NCBI GenBank assembly: GCA_024226555.1
Contig: JAAELO010000783.1
Location: 1-34,265 of the forward strand
Origin: Desulfobacterales bacterium
Lineage (GTDB): Bacteria; Desulfobacterota; Desulfobacteria; Desulfobacterales; JAAELO01
Direction: 5' to 3'
DNA length: 34,265 nt
Shown here in pieces: positions 1-7,975 of this stretch (position 1 is its first letter; each line of letters opens with the position of its first letter). The translations under genes were made by a program, and so were the position numbers. The notes under the pieces were generated by a model. The model made no database searches. It was not told the origin of the DNA and saw only the letters and a list, made by a program, of their open reading frames with translations.

Positions 1-19
1 ACCTCTATTTATTTCATAT

Positions 20-151
20 GGGAATCTCTAATAACTGCTCTTTTTGCGAAATACTTCGTTATTACCAAAAAAAACTGTTGTAAAATCGGTTCGTTATTTT
101 TGGTCATGTCTTGTATTTCATTAAAAATTCTAATTATTATTAGAGGTTCCC
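20..151 (-). repeat. Complete copy (R1) of the ~130-bp inverted-terminus repeat
   Basis: The left end reads GGGAATCTCTAATAACTG. The right end, read on the minus strand, is GGGAACCTCTAATAAT. On the minus strand the whole 132 bp aligns almost base for base with the copy at 18688-18817, including the internal TTTTTxATGAAAxACAAG and the stretch around TTTTACAACAG. It lies about 100 bp downstream of the stop of the dehydratase-like gene. Bases 1-7 (acctcta) may be the cut end of another terminus, but that is too short to claim. There is no coding capacity. It looks like a non-autonomous MITE-type element; no transposase is in the window. Confidence 0.85.
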
Positions 152-254
152 ATATATATCTGCATAGGCTCCAATATGCTTATTATATTACATTATAACA
201 ATATTGAAATTTTGAAAATATAAAACCTCTGCCGAGAGGCTAAACTTTTCAAAA

Positions 255-1700
255 TTATATAGGTTCAATTCCACACAGTTTTTGCGCAAGGCTTTTCTTC
301 TTTGCCATATCCACAAGGCGTGAAATCATAACTCTTTGTGCCTGGGGTGAACCTGCTCCATGCATGGATTCTGTGAGATAACCAACTGCTGCTGTACCAA
401 GAGTCAGATTTTCAATTAAGCGGAGTATTTTAAATCGATCTTCAGTTGACACAGCAGCGTTTCCTTTGAAATACTTCTCAATCCATGGTCCTGTTTCATC
501 TGATCTGTAATCCTCTGCTGAAGGTAGTGTAACAATCAACCCTCCTGCAATATCCTGTGAAAGACGGGCAATTTCATAAGGCATACGTGTAACATTCTGT
601 TTTGATACATTTGCAAGCAAAGGGTCCACACTAAAGGTTCCACTTGGTTCTTTTTTGCCCTCAGCTCCACATGAAATAGCTCCGGAAAAAAGAGTTTCAT
701 TAAGATGGTTCATCTCAACAATCTTGTCCTTTATATGTGATGCTTTTTGCACACCATTATATTCGGCTGCAGTCTGAGTTGCACCAATCAGAACATCTCC
801 AACACCAGATTTACATGCATAACTCTGTCTGTGGTATGATGCAAACTTTTCAACTAACTGGCCTGCAAATTCATATTCTCTGCACATGAAAACACGTTCC
901 CAAGGAACAAAAACATTGTCAAAAACACATAATGCTTCATGACCTCCGAAGTAACTATTTCCTCTATCAAGGAATGAGTCTTCAAGCTTTCTTGTATCGC
1001 AGGATTGACGACCCATTATATATTTAATTCCTTCAGCATCACTTGGAAGTGCAAAAGAAATCGCATAATCTCTGTCTTCTGACCGCATTGCTATTGTGGG
1101 CATAACAATAATTTCATGGGAGTTTACAGCACCGGTTTGATGTGCTTTTGCTCCACGGACAACAATTCCATCTTCGCGTTCTTCCACAATATGCATATAC
1201 ATATCAGGATCTGCCTGCTTATGCGGAGGTAAGGACCTGTCTCCTTTTGGATCGGTCATGGCTCCATCACAGGTAAAGTCATTTTCCTGAACAAATGTGA
1301 GGTACTTTATAAACCTGTCATAATAATTTGTCTTTTTATCCTGATCTATATTGTAAGTTACAATAGATAGTGCATTTAAGGCATCCACACCAACACATCT
1401 TTGAAAACAACACCCGGTGTTAGCTCCAAGTAAACGACCCATTTTAGCTTTTTTGATAAGATCTGATGTGTCCTGATGTATATGTGTAAAGCGGTTAATC
1501 TTATTTCCGGTAATATGTGAAGTTGCTGTCATCAGATCTTCGTATTCGGGAAGCTCTGCCATCTCATAGGTTTTTGCGACAGCATTCATGGATGGCCTGA
1601 TAATAGGATCATCAACAACATTTTTAACTCTTTTTCCGAACATGTAAACAACAAGATTTAGTTCTCTTAAACTCTCTTCGTACTGAGCAGCATTCATCAT
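255..1700 (-). CDS. 4-hydroxybutyryl-CoA dehydratase-like flavoprotein (AbfD/HpaB family)
   Basis: 481 aa, close to the roughly 490 aa of clostridial 4-hydroxybutyryl-CoA dehydratase, which uses FAD and a [4Fe-4S] cluster to convert 4-hydroxybutyryl-CoA to crotonyl-CoA. Visible residues match that enzyme rather than the HpaB monooxygenases: C98 and C102 in GCCFQRC (known ligands Cys99/Cys103), Q100, T189, E255 in GGHEAL, H290 and Y294 in YHRQSY, C296-K297, and E444 near MHGAGSPQ. Relative to the published numbering (His292, Tyr296, Cys299, Lys300) the Tyr-to-Cys spacing is one residue short, so substrate or activity may differ. The start has two ATGs in tandem after AGGAGA at about 10 nt. It follows ACAD1 on the same strand after 248 bp and may share its regulation. 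The family is secure; the exact substrate is inferred. Confidence 0.85.
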   Translation of the reverse strand: MMNAAQYEESLRELNLVVYMFGKRVKNVVDDPIIRPSMNAVAKTYEMAELPEYEDLMTATSHITGNKINRFTHIHQDTSDLIKKAKMGRLLGANTGCCFQRCVGVDALNALSIVTYNIDQDKKTNYYDRFIKYLTFVQENDFTCDGAMTDPKGDRSLPPHKQADPDMYMHIVEEREDGIVVRGAKAHQTGAVNSHEIIVMPTIAMRSEDRDYAISFALPSDAEGIKYIMGRQSCDTRKLEDSFLDRGNSYFGGHEALCVFDNVFVPWERVFMCREYEFAGQLVEKFASYHRQSYACKSGVGDVLIGATQTAAEYNGVQKASHIKDKIVEMNHLNETLFSGAISCGAEGKKEPSGTFSVDPLLANVSKQNVTRMPYEIARLSQDIAGGLIVTLPSAEDYRSDETGPWIEKYFKGNAAVSTEDRFKILRLIENLTLGTAAVGYLTESMHGAGSPQAQRVMISRLVDMAKKKSLAQKLCGIEPI

Positions 1701-1728
1701 TGTAGTGATCTCTCCTGATATTGTTTAG

Positions 1729-1750
1729 GGGAACCTCTTCGAAGTAACTT
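1729..1750. repeat. Repeat-end fragment upstream of the dehydratase-like gene
   Basis: GGGAACCTCTTCGAAGTAAC resembles the outer part of the 84-bp repeat at 34182, which reads GGGAATCTCTTC, then TTC, then TAAGTAAC. It also shares its first nine bases with the ~130-bp family. It sits about 30 bp upstream of the start codon at 1700, inside the untranslated leader. It is short and degenerate, so family membership is tentative. Confidence 0.4.
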
Positions 1751-1872
1751 AAATCATATTGTACATTAATAGGTATTGATACTTATGATTCCCACAATTT
1801 TTATGTCATTTTAGCTATCTCGTTTCAGTCCTAAGCGAATAAAATAGAAAAAAATTTTTATTTTATAGGCGA

Positions 1873-1895
1873 TAAACTTTTTGTAAAAAGTTTAG
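1873..1895. terminator. Hairpin downstream of ACAD1, weak terminator candidate
   Basis: TAAACTTTTT, a 2-nt GT loop, then AAAAAGTTTA is a near-perfect A/T hairpin 54 bp after the ACAD1 stop. No clean U tract follows directly in the minus direction, though T-rich sequence appears about 20 bp further on. Very similar hairpins recur near 14238 and 30056, each after a minus-strand gene. Confidence 0.35.
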
Positions 1896-1948
1896 CTTGC
1901 GACAGCAGGTTTGCTCCCTCAATCTGTTTCCTGTCCTGAGTAATATTC

Positions 1949-3760
1949 TTATCCTCCAAAACAGCTCTCTGGTATTTCAAGGGAAGCTGAATTTCCGTAA
2001 ATAATTGTATCCATCTTTCCTTTTGCTGGTGGTAAGACATTATAAATAAAGAATTCAGCTGTTTTAATTATGCCTTCATAATAATCGGTATCCTTTTTCT
2101 TTGAACTTTCAAGTTTTTCAATGCCTACAACAGCTCTGGATAGTAGCATCCAGGCCATAACTACATCTCCTGTTGATTCCAGAAAGGAAAATGCGTGGGC
2201 AAATGCTGTTTTTCTTTCGTCAGAACCCATAGTTTTGATAAGGCAATTTACAACGCTTTCAAGTTTCTCTAATGATTCCGATAATACTGCTGATAGTTTT
2301 GAGAGCCTGTCAACACAATTTGCCTGGGCAATTGTAACATTTACTTCTTCAACAAAATATGTGAACAGTTTTCCGCCATTTATTGTTAATTTGCGTGCCA
2401 TCAGGTCAATTGCCTGAATTCCGTCAGTTCCCTCATAGATTGATGTGATTTTGCAATCTCTTAGTAGCTGTTCAATAGGGTATTCCTTAGTATAGCCATA
2501 TCCACCAAACACCTGCATCGCCTCCACACAAACATCAAAACTTCTTTGACTTGCATAACCTTTGACAATGGGTATGAAAAAATCGATTAATCCTTGTTTC
2601 TTCTGCTTCTCTTCATCATTTTTGGACTCATCTTTAATGTCAAAAAGCAGCGACACGTAATAGATTAAACTTCTCATACCATCCACATGTGATTTCATCC
2701 AAAGGAGCATCCTTCTAACATCCGGATGATTTACTATTGTAACATCCGGTGCATTTTTATCTTTTCCGGCATTCAGGTCTTTACCCTGAATTCTCTCTTT
2801 TGCATAGTTTGCAGCGTAAAGATATGCAGATGAAGCATATGTGAATGCCTGAAAACCTACATTAAATCTTGCTTCATTCATCATATGGAACATGACCAGC
2901 ATTCCTTGATTTTCTTCACCAAGAAGTAATCCCCTGCATTCCCCTTTTCCACCTAATGCCATGCTACATGTCGCACTGCTGTGAATGCCGAGTTTCTCTT
3001 CAACTCCTGTACACACAACATCATTTGGCTTATTAAATGATCCATCATCTTCGACCCATATTTTGGGAACAATAAAAATTGAAATTCCTTTTGTTCCTGG
3101 AGGTGCTCCTTCAACACGTGCAAGAACAGGGTGGATAATATTTTCACTCAGATCATGTTCACCATTTGTGATGAAAATTTTGTTGCCTGTAATGGTATAA
3201 GTACCATCGGGGTTTTTTCTGGCTGTTGTCGTTAGTGCACCCACATCAGAGCCTGCATTAGCTTCTGTTAAAAGCATTGTGCCGCCCCACTCACCGGTAT
3301 ATAGCTTTTTAAGGAATAGTTCTTTCTGCTCAGATGTTCCGAACAGTTCAATCATTTTACCGGTTCCGTGTCCCATGGTACCGTAATTTGCAAGACAGTA
3401 ATTAGCTCCCCACAGATATTCAAAAGCTGCTGTATTTACAACATTTGGTAAACCTTGTCCTCCATATTCCGGGCTTTCAACCATGGAGGTCCATTCTCCG
3501 TTTAAAAAAATCTGGTAAGGCCTGTGAAAACATTCAGGTACACTGACCTGACCATTTTCAAAGGTTACACCATCTCTGTCTCCTTCGGCATTTGCGGGCA
3601 GAAACTCCTTAATAGCCAGTTGTCTTGCTTCTTTAATGATCATATTAAACACTTTTTTGTTATAATCACTAAATCTTTCATAGTTTGATAGCTTTTCAAC
3701 ATTAAGCTGTTCATAAAGTACAAAATCGATATCTCTTCTGTCTGCTACTATTTGAGCCAT
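1949..3760 (-). CDS. Acyl-CoA dehydrogenase, ~600-aa class (ACAD1)
   Basis: 603 aa, an FAD enzyme that introduces the alpha-beta double bond into an acyl-CoA. The length and the N-terminal AQIVADRRDIDFVLYEQL segment fit the long class with an extra N-terminal domain and a C-terminal extension, the class that includes DmdC-type dehydrogenases. Landmarks are the FAD/substrate stretch LLTEANAGSDVGALTT, GNKIFITNGEHD, the QVFGGYGYTKEYP motif and the probable catalytic base E443 in SIYEGTDGIQA. It is clearly a paralog of the gene at 9943. The SD is GGGGGTG before an ATG. A sigma-54-like promoter and a palindromic enhancer candidate lie upstream, next to the activator gene that precedes it. The acyl chain it acts on cannot be read from the sequence. 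Butyryl or 4-carbon chemistry is suggested only by the dehydratase-like neighbour. Confidence 0.92.
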   Translation of the reverse strand: MAQIVADRRDIDFVLYEQLNVEKLSNYERFSDYNKKVFNMIIKEARQLAIKEFLPANAEGDRDGVTFENGQVSVPECFHRPYQIFLNGEWTSMVESPEYGGQGLPNVVNTAAFEYLWGANYCLANYGTMGHGTGKMIELFGTSEQKELFLKKLYTGEWGGTMLLTEANAGSDVGALTTTARKNPDGTYTITGNKIFITNGEHDLSENIIHPVLARVEGAPPGTKGISIFIVPKIWVEDDGSFNKPNDVVCTGVEEKLGIHSSATCSMALGGKGECRGLLLGEENQGMLVMFHMMNEARFNVGFQAFTYASSAYLYAANYAKERIQGKDLNAGKDKNAPDVTIVNHPDVRRMLLWMKSHVDGMRSLIYYVSLLFDIKDESKNDEEKQKKQGLIDFFIPIVKGYASQRSFDVCVEAMQVFGGYGYTKEYPIEQLLRDCKITSIYEGTDGIQAIDLMARKLTINGGKLFTYFVEEVNVTIAQANCVDRLSKLSAVLSESLEKLESVVNCLIKTMGSDERKTAFAHAFSFLESTGDVVMAWMLLSRAVVGIEKLESSKKKDTDYYEGIIKTAEFFIYNVLPPAKGKMDTIIYGNSASLEIPESCFGG

Positions 3761-3814
3761 ATCTACACCCCCAATTAATATTTAAAGAAGTTGCTTTGTT
3801 GGATAATTATTATT

Positions 3815-3856
3815 ATGAATCTCTAATAATCGAAATTCTAATTATTAGAGATTCAT
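3815..3856. repeat. 42-bp minimal derivative (R2) of the repeat: paired termini only
   Basis: ATGAATCTCTAATAAT, 10 bp, then its exact reverse complement: a perfect 16-bp inverted repeat. The arms match the outer ends of the ~130-bp family and the middle keeps only CGAAATTCTA. It appears to be an internal deletion product. It adjoins the sigma-54-like promoter of ACAD1, so it would lie at the very 5' end of that transcript and could form a stem-loop there. Confidence 0.8.
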
Positions 3857-3872
3857 TACAAATAGTGTGCCA
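3857..3872 (-). promoter_or_regulatory. Candidate sigma-54 (-24/-12) promoter of ACAD1
   Basis: Read on the minus strand it is TGGCAC-ACTAT-TTGTA, against the consensus TGGCAC-N5-TTGCA. The -24 half is perfect. The -12 half has GT instead of GC, which weakens the call. It is about 97 bp upstream of the ACAD1 start. The palindromes at 3952-3981 are about 80 bp further upstream, the usual distance for an enhancer bound by a sigma-54 activator, and such an activator is the adjacent gene. Confidence 0.5.
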
Positions 3873-3951
3873 TAAATATAGATTTTTTAAAAAGTGGCAT
3901 ATGTATAACTAACAGGCGTTTATGGAGCTTTTTATAAGAATGAATTCAGAA

Positions 3952-3981
3952 AACCTGTATACAGGTTACACATGTGTAACC
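3952..3981. promoter_or_regulatory. Two overlapping perfect palindromes, probable activator-binding enhancer
   Basis: AACCTGTATACAGGTT (3952-3967) and GGTTACACATGTGTAACC (3964-3981) are both perfect and share four bases. A further half site GGTTACA is at 3999-4005, overlapping the stop codon of the activator gene. The position, about 80-110 bp upstream of a -24/-12-like promoter and immediately beside a Fis-type HTH activator gene, fits an upstream activating sequence for that activator. I did not find the same palindromes elsewhere in the window. Confidence 0.65.
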
Positions 3982-4000
3982 ATGCAGATGTGTTAAGGGG

Positions 4001-5752
4001 TTACATTTTATCAGGAAAGGATAATGGAATATTGAAGTTCTTAATTTTCTGATAGAGGGTTTTACGGCTTATCCCAAGAATTCTGGCTGCTTTTGCCTTA
4101 TTCCATCCAGTTCGTGTTAGTGCTTCAACGATAGACTCATTTTCATTATCATTATTGTATTTCTCTATTGCTTGATGTTTTAATTTATTTATTTCAAGGG
4201 CCAGATGCTTATTTTCAATTGATTCGCCTTTGCTTAAAATAACTGCTCTTTCCAGACAGTTCTCAAGTTCCCGGATATTACCAGGCCAGTTATAGTTAAT
4301 CATTGTATTCATTGCCTGGCCAGATATTTCACTGACTCCGGTGTTAAATTTATTTTCAAACTCTTTAATAAAGTGATCAATTAATAGTGGGAGATCGTCA
4401 CTTCTTTCTCGTAAAGGAGGCAGATTTATTTCGAGGACGTTTAGTCTGTAATATAGATCTTCTCTGAACTCTCCTTTTTGAACCTTCTCTTTAAGGTTCT
4501 GGTGCGTACATGCGATAACACGAACGTCAGAACTTACTGATCTTCCATCACCAACTCTCTCAAAGGTTTTTTCCTGCAATACCCGAAGTAGCTTTAACTG
4601 TATTAAAGGAGAGATATCTCCAATTTCATCAAGCAGTAGAGTTCCTCCGTCTGCCATCTGAAATCTTCCGATATGATCTCTTACAGCTCCTGTAAAAGAA
4701 CCCTTTACATGCCCAAAAAGTTCACTTTCAAGAAGATTTTCTGCAAGAGCTGAACAATTAACAATTATAAATGGTTTGAAACTCCTTGATCCACTATAAT
4801 GCAATGCCCTTGCAACCAGTTCTTTTCCGGTGCCACTCTCACCCGTTATCAGTACTGTTGTCTCAAAGTCTGAAATATCTTCAATCAGACGATATATATC
4901 CTGCATTCTGTGGTTTTTACCGATTATATTATGGAACTTGTGACGTTTTGAAAGCTCTATCTCAAGGTCAGAAAGACGTGTTACATCCCGTATTACAAGA
5001 ACAACTCCCAAAAAAAAATCGTTTTGATCTGTCAGTGGTGCGCAGGTCAAACTGACTTTTTGTAGGGGGGTTGTTGTGTTTCCACAATTGATCCTATGGT
5101 CTCTAATGGAAATTTTCTTTGTCAAACACTCTTTTAATACCTCTTTACAAGAAAGACTACAGGTGGAATTTTTACTCTTAAAGAAATTTTTATCTGTTTC
5201 ACATGAAATACAACATATTGAATGTGCAGCAGAATTGGCTTCAATAACATTAAATTTTTTATCAACAGTAATAATTGCATCCTCGACACTACTGAAAATT
5301 GCATCAAGATGATATTTTTGTCTTGTTAGTTCGGACTCTATTTTTTTACGGTCAGTCACATCACGCATAACACAGCGGAAACCAGTAACTTTATCAATAT
5401 CATTAATGATGGGAGTTATTGATATCTCAACATTTCTTTTAACCCTATTTTTACGGGTGATGACGTAATCAAAGGCTTTATTTGGTATTCTTGTTTTGAA
5501 AACTTTGTTAAATGTTCTGTATACATTTAAAACAGTATCTTTATCCATGTATTCCCGATAGGAAATATTTTCAGATTCCTTTTTTGAATATCCTATTAAT
5601 CTACAAAAAGCAGTGTTACACAGGGTTGTGTTTCCACTCAAGTCTGTTTCAATGAATCCATCTTCGATGGACTCAATGATTTTTTCGAGAGTTTCTTTTT
5701 GTTTGGTTAATATTTCAACCTGCTTATCAATATTTTGATTTTCATCGGCCAT
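4001..5752 (-). CDS. Sigma-54-dependent transcriptional activator with two PAS domains
   Basis: 583 aa. Order: a short coiled N-terminus, PAS (about 15-135), a second PAS (about 145-260), the AAA+ sigma-54 interaction domain (about 275-510) and a Fis-type HTH (about 540-578, NKAKAARILGISRKTLYQK). Walker A is GESGTGKE with K310. The sigma-54 contact loop is GSFTGA at 351-356, with Ser in place of the usual Ala. Walker B is GGTLLLDEIGD, and WPGNIRELEN is present. There is no receiver domain, so control is by a PAS-bound ligand or redox state, not phosphorylation. The second PAS is rich in cysteines (CC-x2-C, then C-x3-C, then C within about 35 residues), which could bind metal or sense redox. 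It likely drives ACAD1, and perhaps the dehydratase-like gene, through the palindromes just past its stop codon. Confidence 0.93.
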   Translation of the reverse strand: MADENQNIDKQVEILTKQKETLEKIIESIEDGFIETDLSGNTTLCNTAFCRLIGYSKKESENISYREYMDKDTVLNVYRTFNKVFKTRIPNKAFDYVITRKNRVKRNVEISITPIINDIDKVTGFRCVMRDVTDRKKIESELTRQKYHLDAIFSSVEDAIITVDKKFNVIEANSAAHSICCISCETDKNFFKSKNSTCSLSCKEVLKECLTKKISIRDHRINCGNTTTPLQKVSLTCAPLTDQNDFFLGVVLVIRDVTRLSDLEIELSKRHKFHNIIGKNHRMQDIYRLIEDISDFETTVLITGESGTGKELVARALHYSGSRSFKPFIIVNCSALAENLLESELFGHVKGSFTGAVRDHIGRFQMADGGTLLLDEIGDISPLIQLKLLRVLQEKTFERVGDGRSVSSDVRVIACTHQNLKEKVQKGEFREDLYYRLNVLEINLPPLRERSDDLPLLIDHFIKEFENKFNTGVSEISGQAMNTMINYNWPGNIRELENCLERAVILSKGESIENKHLALEINKLKHQAIEKYNNDNENESIVEALTRTGWNKAKAARILGISRKTLYQKIKNFNIPLSFPDKM

Positions 5753-5795
5753 GAATAAGCCCCAATTGGTTATAATTTTACCCCTAAATGTTGAT

Positions 5796-5825
5796 ATGCT
5801 ACGATAGGAAAAGATATCAAGTCAA
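5796..5825 (-). promoter_or_regulatory. Possible sigma-70 promoter of the activator gene
   Basis: On the minus strand TTGACT (5820-5825) is followed after 18 bp by TAGCAT (5796-5801), about 44 bp upstream of the ATG at 5752. The -35 is good and the -10 matches four of six positions. It is a weak call in AT-rich sequence. Confidence 0.35.
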
Positions 5826-5928
5826 TGTTAAATTACGATTTGGATAGGTACTTTTTTACCATTTTCATTTTTTGAACTTGCATTGTGAAAAGATGTACTT
5901 AGAGTTATTGGAGTTGAAACTAATTAAA

Positions 5929-5946
5929 GGGAACCTCTAATAATTA
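5929..5946 (+). repeat. Left terminus (R3a) of the repeat family in front of rarD
   Basis: GGGAACCTCTAATAATTA is identical to the terminus of the complete copy at 18688, but the rest of the element is missing. The SD-like AAGGATGG and the TTG start of rarD begin immediately inside it. With the opposing terminus at 6845-6860 it brackets the gene. Confidence 0.75.
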
Positions 5947-5960
5947 AGGATGGATAAAAA

Positions 5961-6848
5961 TTGAAAATTAATAAAAATGAGACATATGAAGGGGTATTAT
6001 ACGCATTTGCTGCATATTTGATATGGGGACTTAGCGTTATATTCTGGAAGAGCTTATCAGAAGTTGCAGCTTTTGAGGTTTTGATGCATCGAATGATATG
6101 GTCCTTCATATTTCTTATTCCGTTAGTTTTAATTTTCAAACAGAAAGATGATTTTTTAATCGCCCTGAAGGACAGAAAAACGTTTCTTATATTACTTCTA
6201 ACCACAGTAATTGTTGGTAGTAATTGGTTTGTTTTTATATGGGCAATAAATCATGACATGATCCTCCAAACCAGTCTCGGTTATTATATTAATCCAATTG
6301 TTAATGTATTTCTTGGGATGATATTTTTAAAAGAAAAATTAAGAAATATGCAGAAACTGGCTGTTCTTATTGCTGCTGGTAGCGTTCTCTTTCTGGCTTT
6401 AAAATACGGTGAGTTTCCATGGATATCTCTATACCTTGCTTTCTCCTTTGGATTCTACGGTTTAATAAGGAAAATGATTTCAGTAAAACCTCTTGCCGGA
6501 TTATCTATAGAAACTCTTCTACTATCAATACCAGCTGCTATATATCTTCTTTATATTGAACAAAATGGAACCGGATCTTTTCTTCACATAAATTCTACTA
6601 CTGATATACTTCTAATTTGTACCGCTTTAGTTACAGCAACGCCCCTTTTGTTTTTTACAAAAGGAGCAAAATTGTTAAATCTTTCAACAATAGGGTTTTT
6701 GCAGTACGTGGCACCAACATGTGGGTTTCTGATTGCTGTTTTTATCTATAATGAACCACTTGTTCGTTCACAAATGATTGCTTTTATTTTTATATGGGTC
6801 GCTCTGTTTGTCTATAGTATTGATGCCTACTTGTATTACAAGGATTAA
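5961..6848 (+). CDS. rarD: RarD-type EamA/DMT family permease
   Basis: 295 aa with about ten hydrophobic helices, an inner-membrane transporter of the drug/metabolite superfamily. The N-terminus YAFAAYLIWGLSVIFWK and the segments EVLMHRMIWSF, NWFVFIWAINHD and SLGYYINPIVNVFLG are typical of RarD proteins. The substrate of RarD is not established. The start is TTG: the nearby ATGs are out of frame, and AAGGATGG lies 5-12 nt upstream. It runs opposite to the genes on both sides. Its coding region lies almost exactly between two inward-facing termini of the local repeat (5929-5946 and 6845-6860), and the stop codon is within the right one. That suggests it moved, or was trimmed, as a unit. Confidence 0.9.
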   Translation: MKINKNETYEGVLYAFAAYLIWGLSVIFWKSLSEVAAFEVLMHRMIWSFIFLIPLVLIFKQKDDFLIALKDRKTFLILLLTTVIVGSNWFVFIWAINHDMILQTSLGYYINPIVNVFLGMIFLKEKLRNMQKLAVLIAAGSVLFLALKYGEFPWISLYLAFSFGFYGLIRKMISVKPLAGLSIETLLLSIPAAIYLLYIEQNGTGSFLHINSTTDILLICTALVTATPLLFFTKGAKLLNLSTIGFLQYVAPTCGFLIAVFIYNEPLVRSQMIAFIFIWVALFVYSIDAYLYYKD

Positions 6849-6860
6849 TTAGAGGTTCTC
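6845..6860 (-). repeat. Right terminus (R3b) of the repeat family after rarD
   Basis: TTAATTAGAGGTTCTC is the reverse complement of a slightly worn GGGAACCTCTAATTAA end. The rarD stop codon TAA occupies 6846-6848 inside it. Beyond it, ATTCCCTAAAGGGA (6867-6880) may be further debris. Confidence 0.65.
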
Positions 6861-6901
6861 TACATATTCCCTAAAGGGACGAATTTAAATAATTATTATA
6901 A

Positions 6902-7063
6902 GGGAATCTCTAATAACCTCTCTTTTGGCGAAATACATTGTTATTTCCAAAAAAAACTGTAATAAAATCGGCTCGTTATTTTTTGAAATGCAGAGATTTT
7001 ATAAAACTGAAAGCTTTTATAAACTTTATATTTCATCCAAAATTTTAATTATTATAGGTTCCC
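6902..7063 (-). repeat. Expanded copy (R4) of the repeat overlapping the lipase 3' end
   Basis: 162 bp with both termini (GGGAATCTCTAATAAC at the left; GGGAACCTATAATAATT on the minus strand at the right). It aligns with the 130-bp consensus apart from an extra segment of roughly 35 bp near 6990-7025 containing a TTTTATAAA-rich inverted repeat, also seen at 20129-20312. The lipase stop codon at 7052-7054 is inside the right terminus. Confidence 0.8.
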
Positions 7064-7816
7064 ATAAATTTTATATTTTTTACTTAAACTTCTGTTGAAA
7101 GAACCTGTTTGTAAAAATGCTATGGTTTGTATTGCAACATCACTATCATACTTCATCATGGCGTGACCGGTTTTAATAATAATCATATCTTTCATACCTG
7201 TAAGTTTAGTTGATTTGAGAGGCACAACGCCATCATCTTCACCTGGAAGTACAAATTCATTGTAAAGTTTATCAGTAAAACCAGCTATAATTCCAACAGG
7301 ATAATAAGGGGAGGGGAGGGAATTTGGAAAGCTACTTTTATCTGTACCTAGTGCCAGGGTCATTTTTCCTAATATTTTGAAAAACCATTTATCTTTATAC
7401 TTATCTACAACTGTTGTTCCGTGATTAGGTGTTCCAAGCATTACGACTCTGCCAAGATTGCTCACTTTTTTTTTACTGAGGTATTCTCTGATCATAAGAC
7501 CACCTAAAGAATGGCCAACAAAATGAACTTTCTTAAATTTATCTGATTCCTTCTCATCAATTTCCTGATCGATAATATCTATTATCTCTTTTGGAGTTCT
7601 GTTTATGGATGGATACCCCACTCGCTTAACTGTATAACCTGAATTTCTGAGTTTTAAAGCTAAATACCACATGGAACCACTACCACGACCTAATCCATGG
7701 AGAAGGTATACCAATTCCTTTTTTTCTGTAGATTTCGTGGCTGCTGTTTTTATGCTGCAGGAAGAGATACTTGTAGTTATAAAAACTACCAAAAATATTC
7801 TGATTATTAACCTCAT
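7052..7816 (-). CDS. Lipoprotein alpha/beta-hydrolase, lipase-like
   Basis: 254 aa from the chosen ATG at 7816. The open frame extends to 7951, but this start gives a clean lipoprotein signal (MRLIIRIFLVVFITT, lipobox SISSC, Cys20) and a weak AGGA upstream. The mature part has the oxyanion segment LLHGLGRG, the nucleophile elbow GHSLGG with S103, a probable acid in EDDGVVPL and a His in KTGHAMM, giving a complete triad. The pattern is that of triacylglycerol lipases/PGAP1-like esterases anchored to a membrane; whether it faces the periplasm or the outside is not visible. The last three codons and stop (GGG AAC CTA TAA) are the repeat terminus, so the native C-terminus was probably altered. 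The methyltransferase gene ends 159 bp upstream on the same strand. Confidence 0.85.
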   Translation of the reverse strand: MRLIIRIFLVVFITTSISSCSIKTAATKSTEKKELVYLLHGLGRGSGSMWYLALKLRNSGYTVKRVGYPSINRTPKEIIDIIDQEIDEKESDKFKKVHFVGHSLGGLMIREYLSKKKVSNLGRVVMLGTPNHGTTVVDKYKDKWFFKILGKMTLALGTDKSSFPNSLPSPYYPVGIIAGFTDKLYNEFVLPGEDDGVVPLKSTKLTGMKDMIIIKTGHAMMKYDSDVAIQTIAFLQTGSFNRSLSKKYKIYGNL

Positions 7817-7975
7817 TTTTAATTTGATCCTGTTTGTTGTTATTGGTTTCATATGTTGAATATATAGCAAGCGCCATGCCATAACGAAATGTGCAGGTAT
7901 TAAGGTGTTTACACAAAAATAAACAATATTATAAGTACAATGAGTGAACACAATGTCTACTTCAAATGCATTTGC

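Noticed and set aside
1858-2040. 60-aa minus-strand frame at the ACAD1 end
   Set aside because: It overlaps the ACAD1 C-terminal codons in another frame and has no domain pattern or SD; it is a shadow.
7680-7951. Longer N-terminus of the lipase and a 78-aa overlapping frame
   Set aside because: The lipoprotein signal begins at the internal Met (7816); the upstream extension has no signal-like logic and no SD, and the 78-aa frame is out of phase with the gene.
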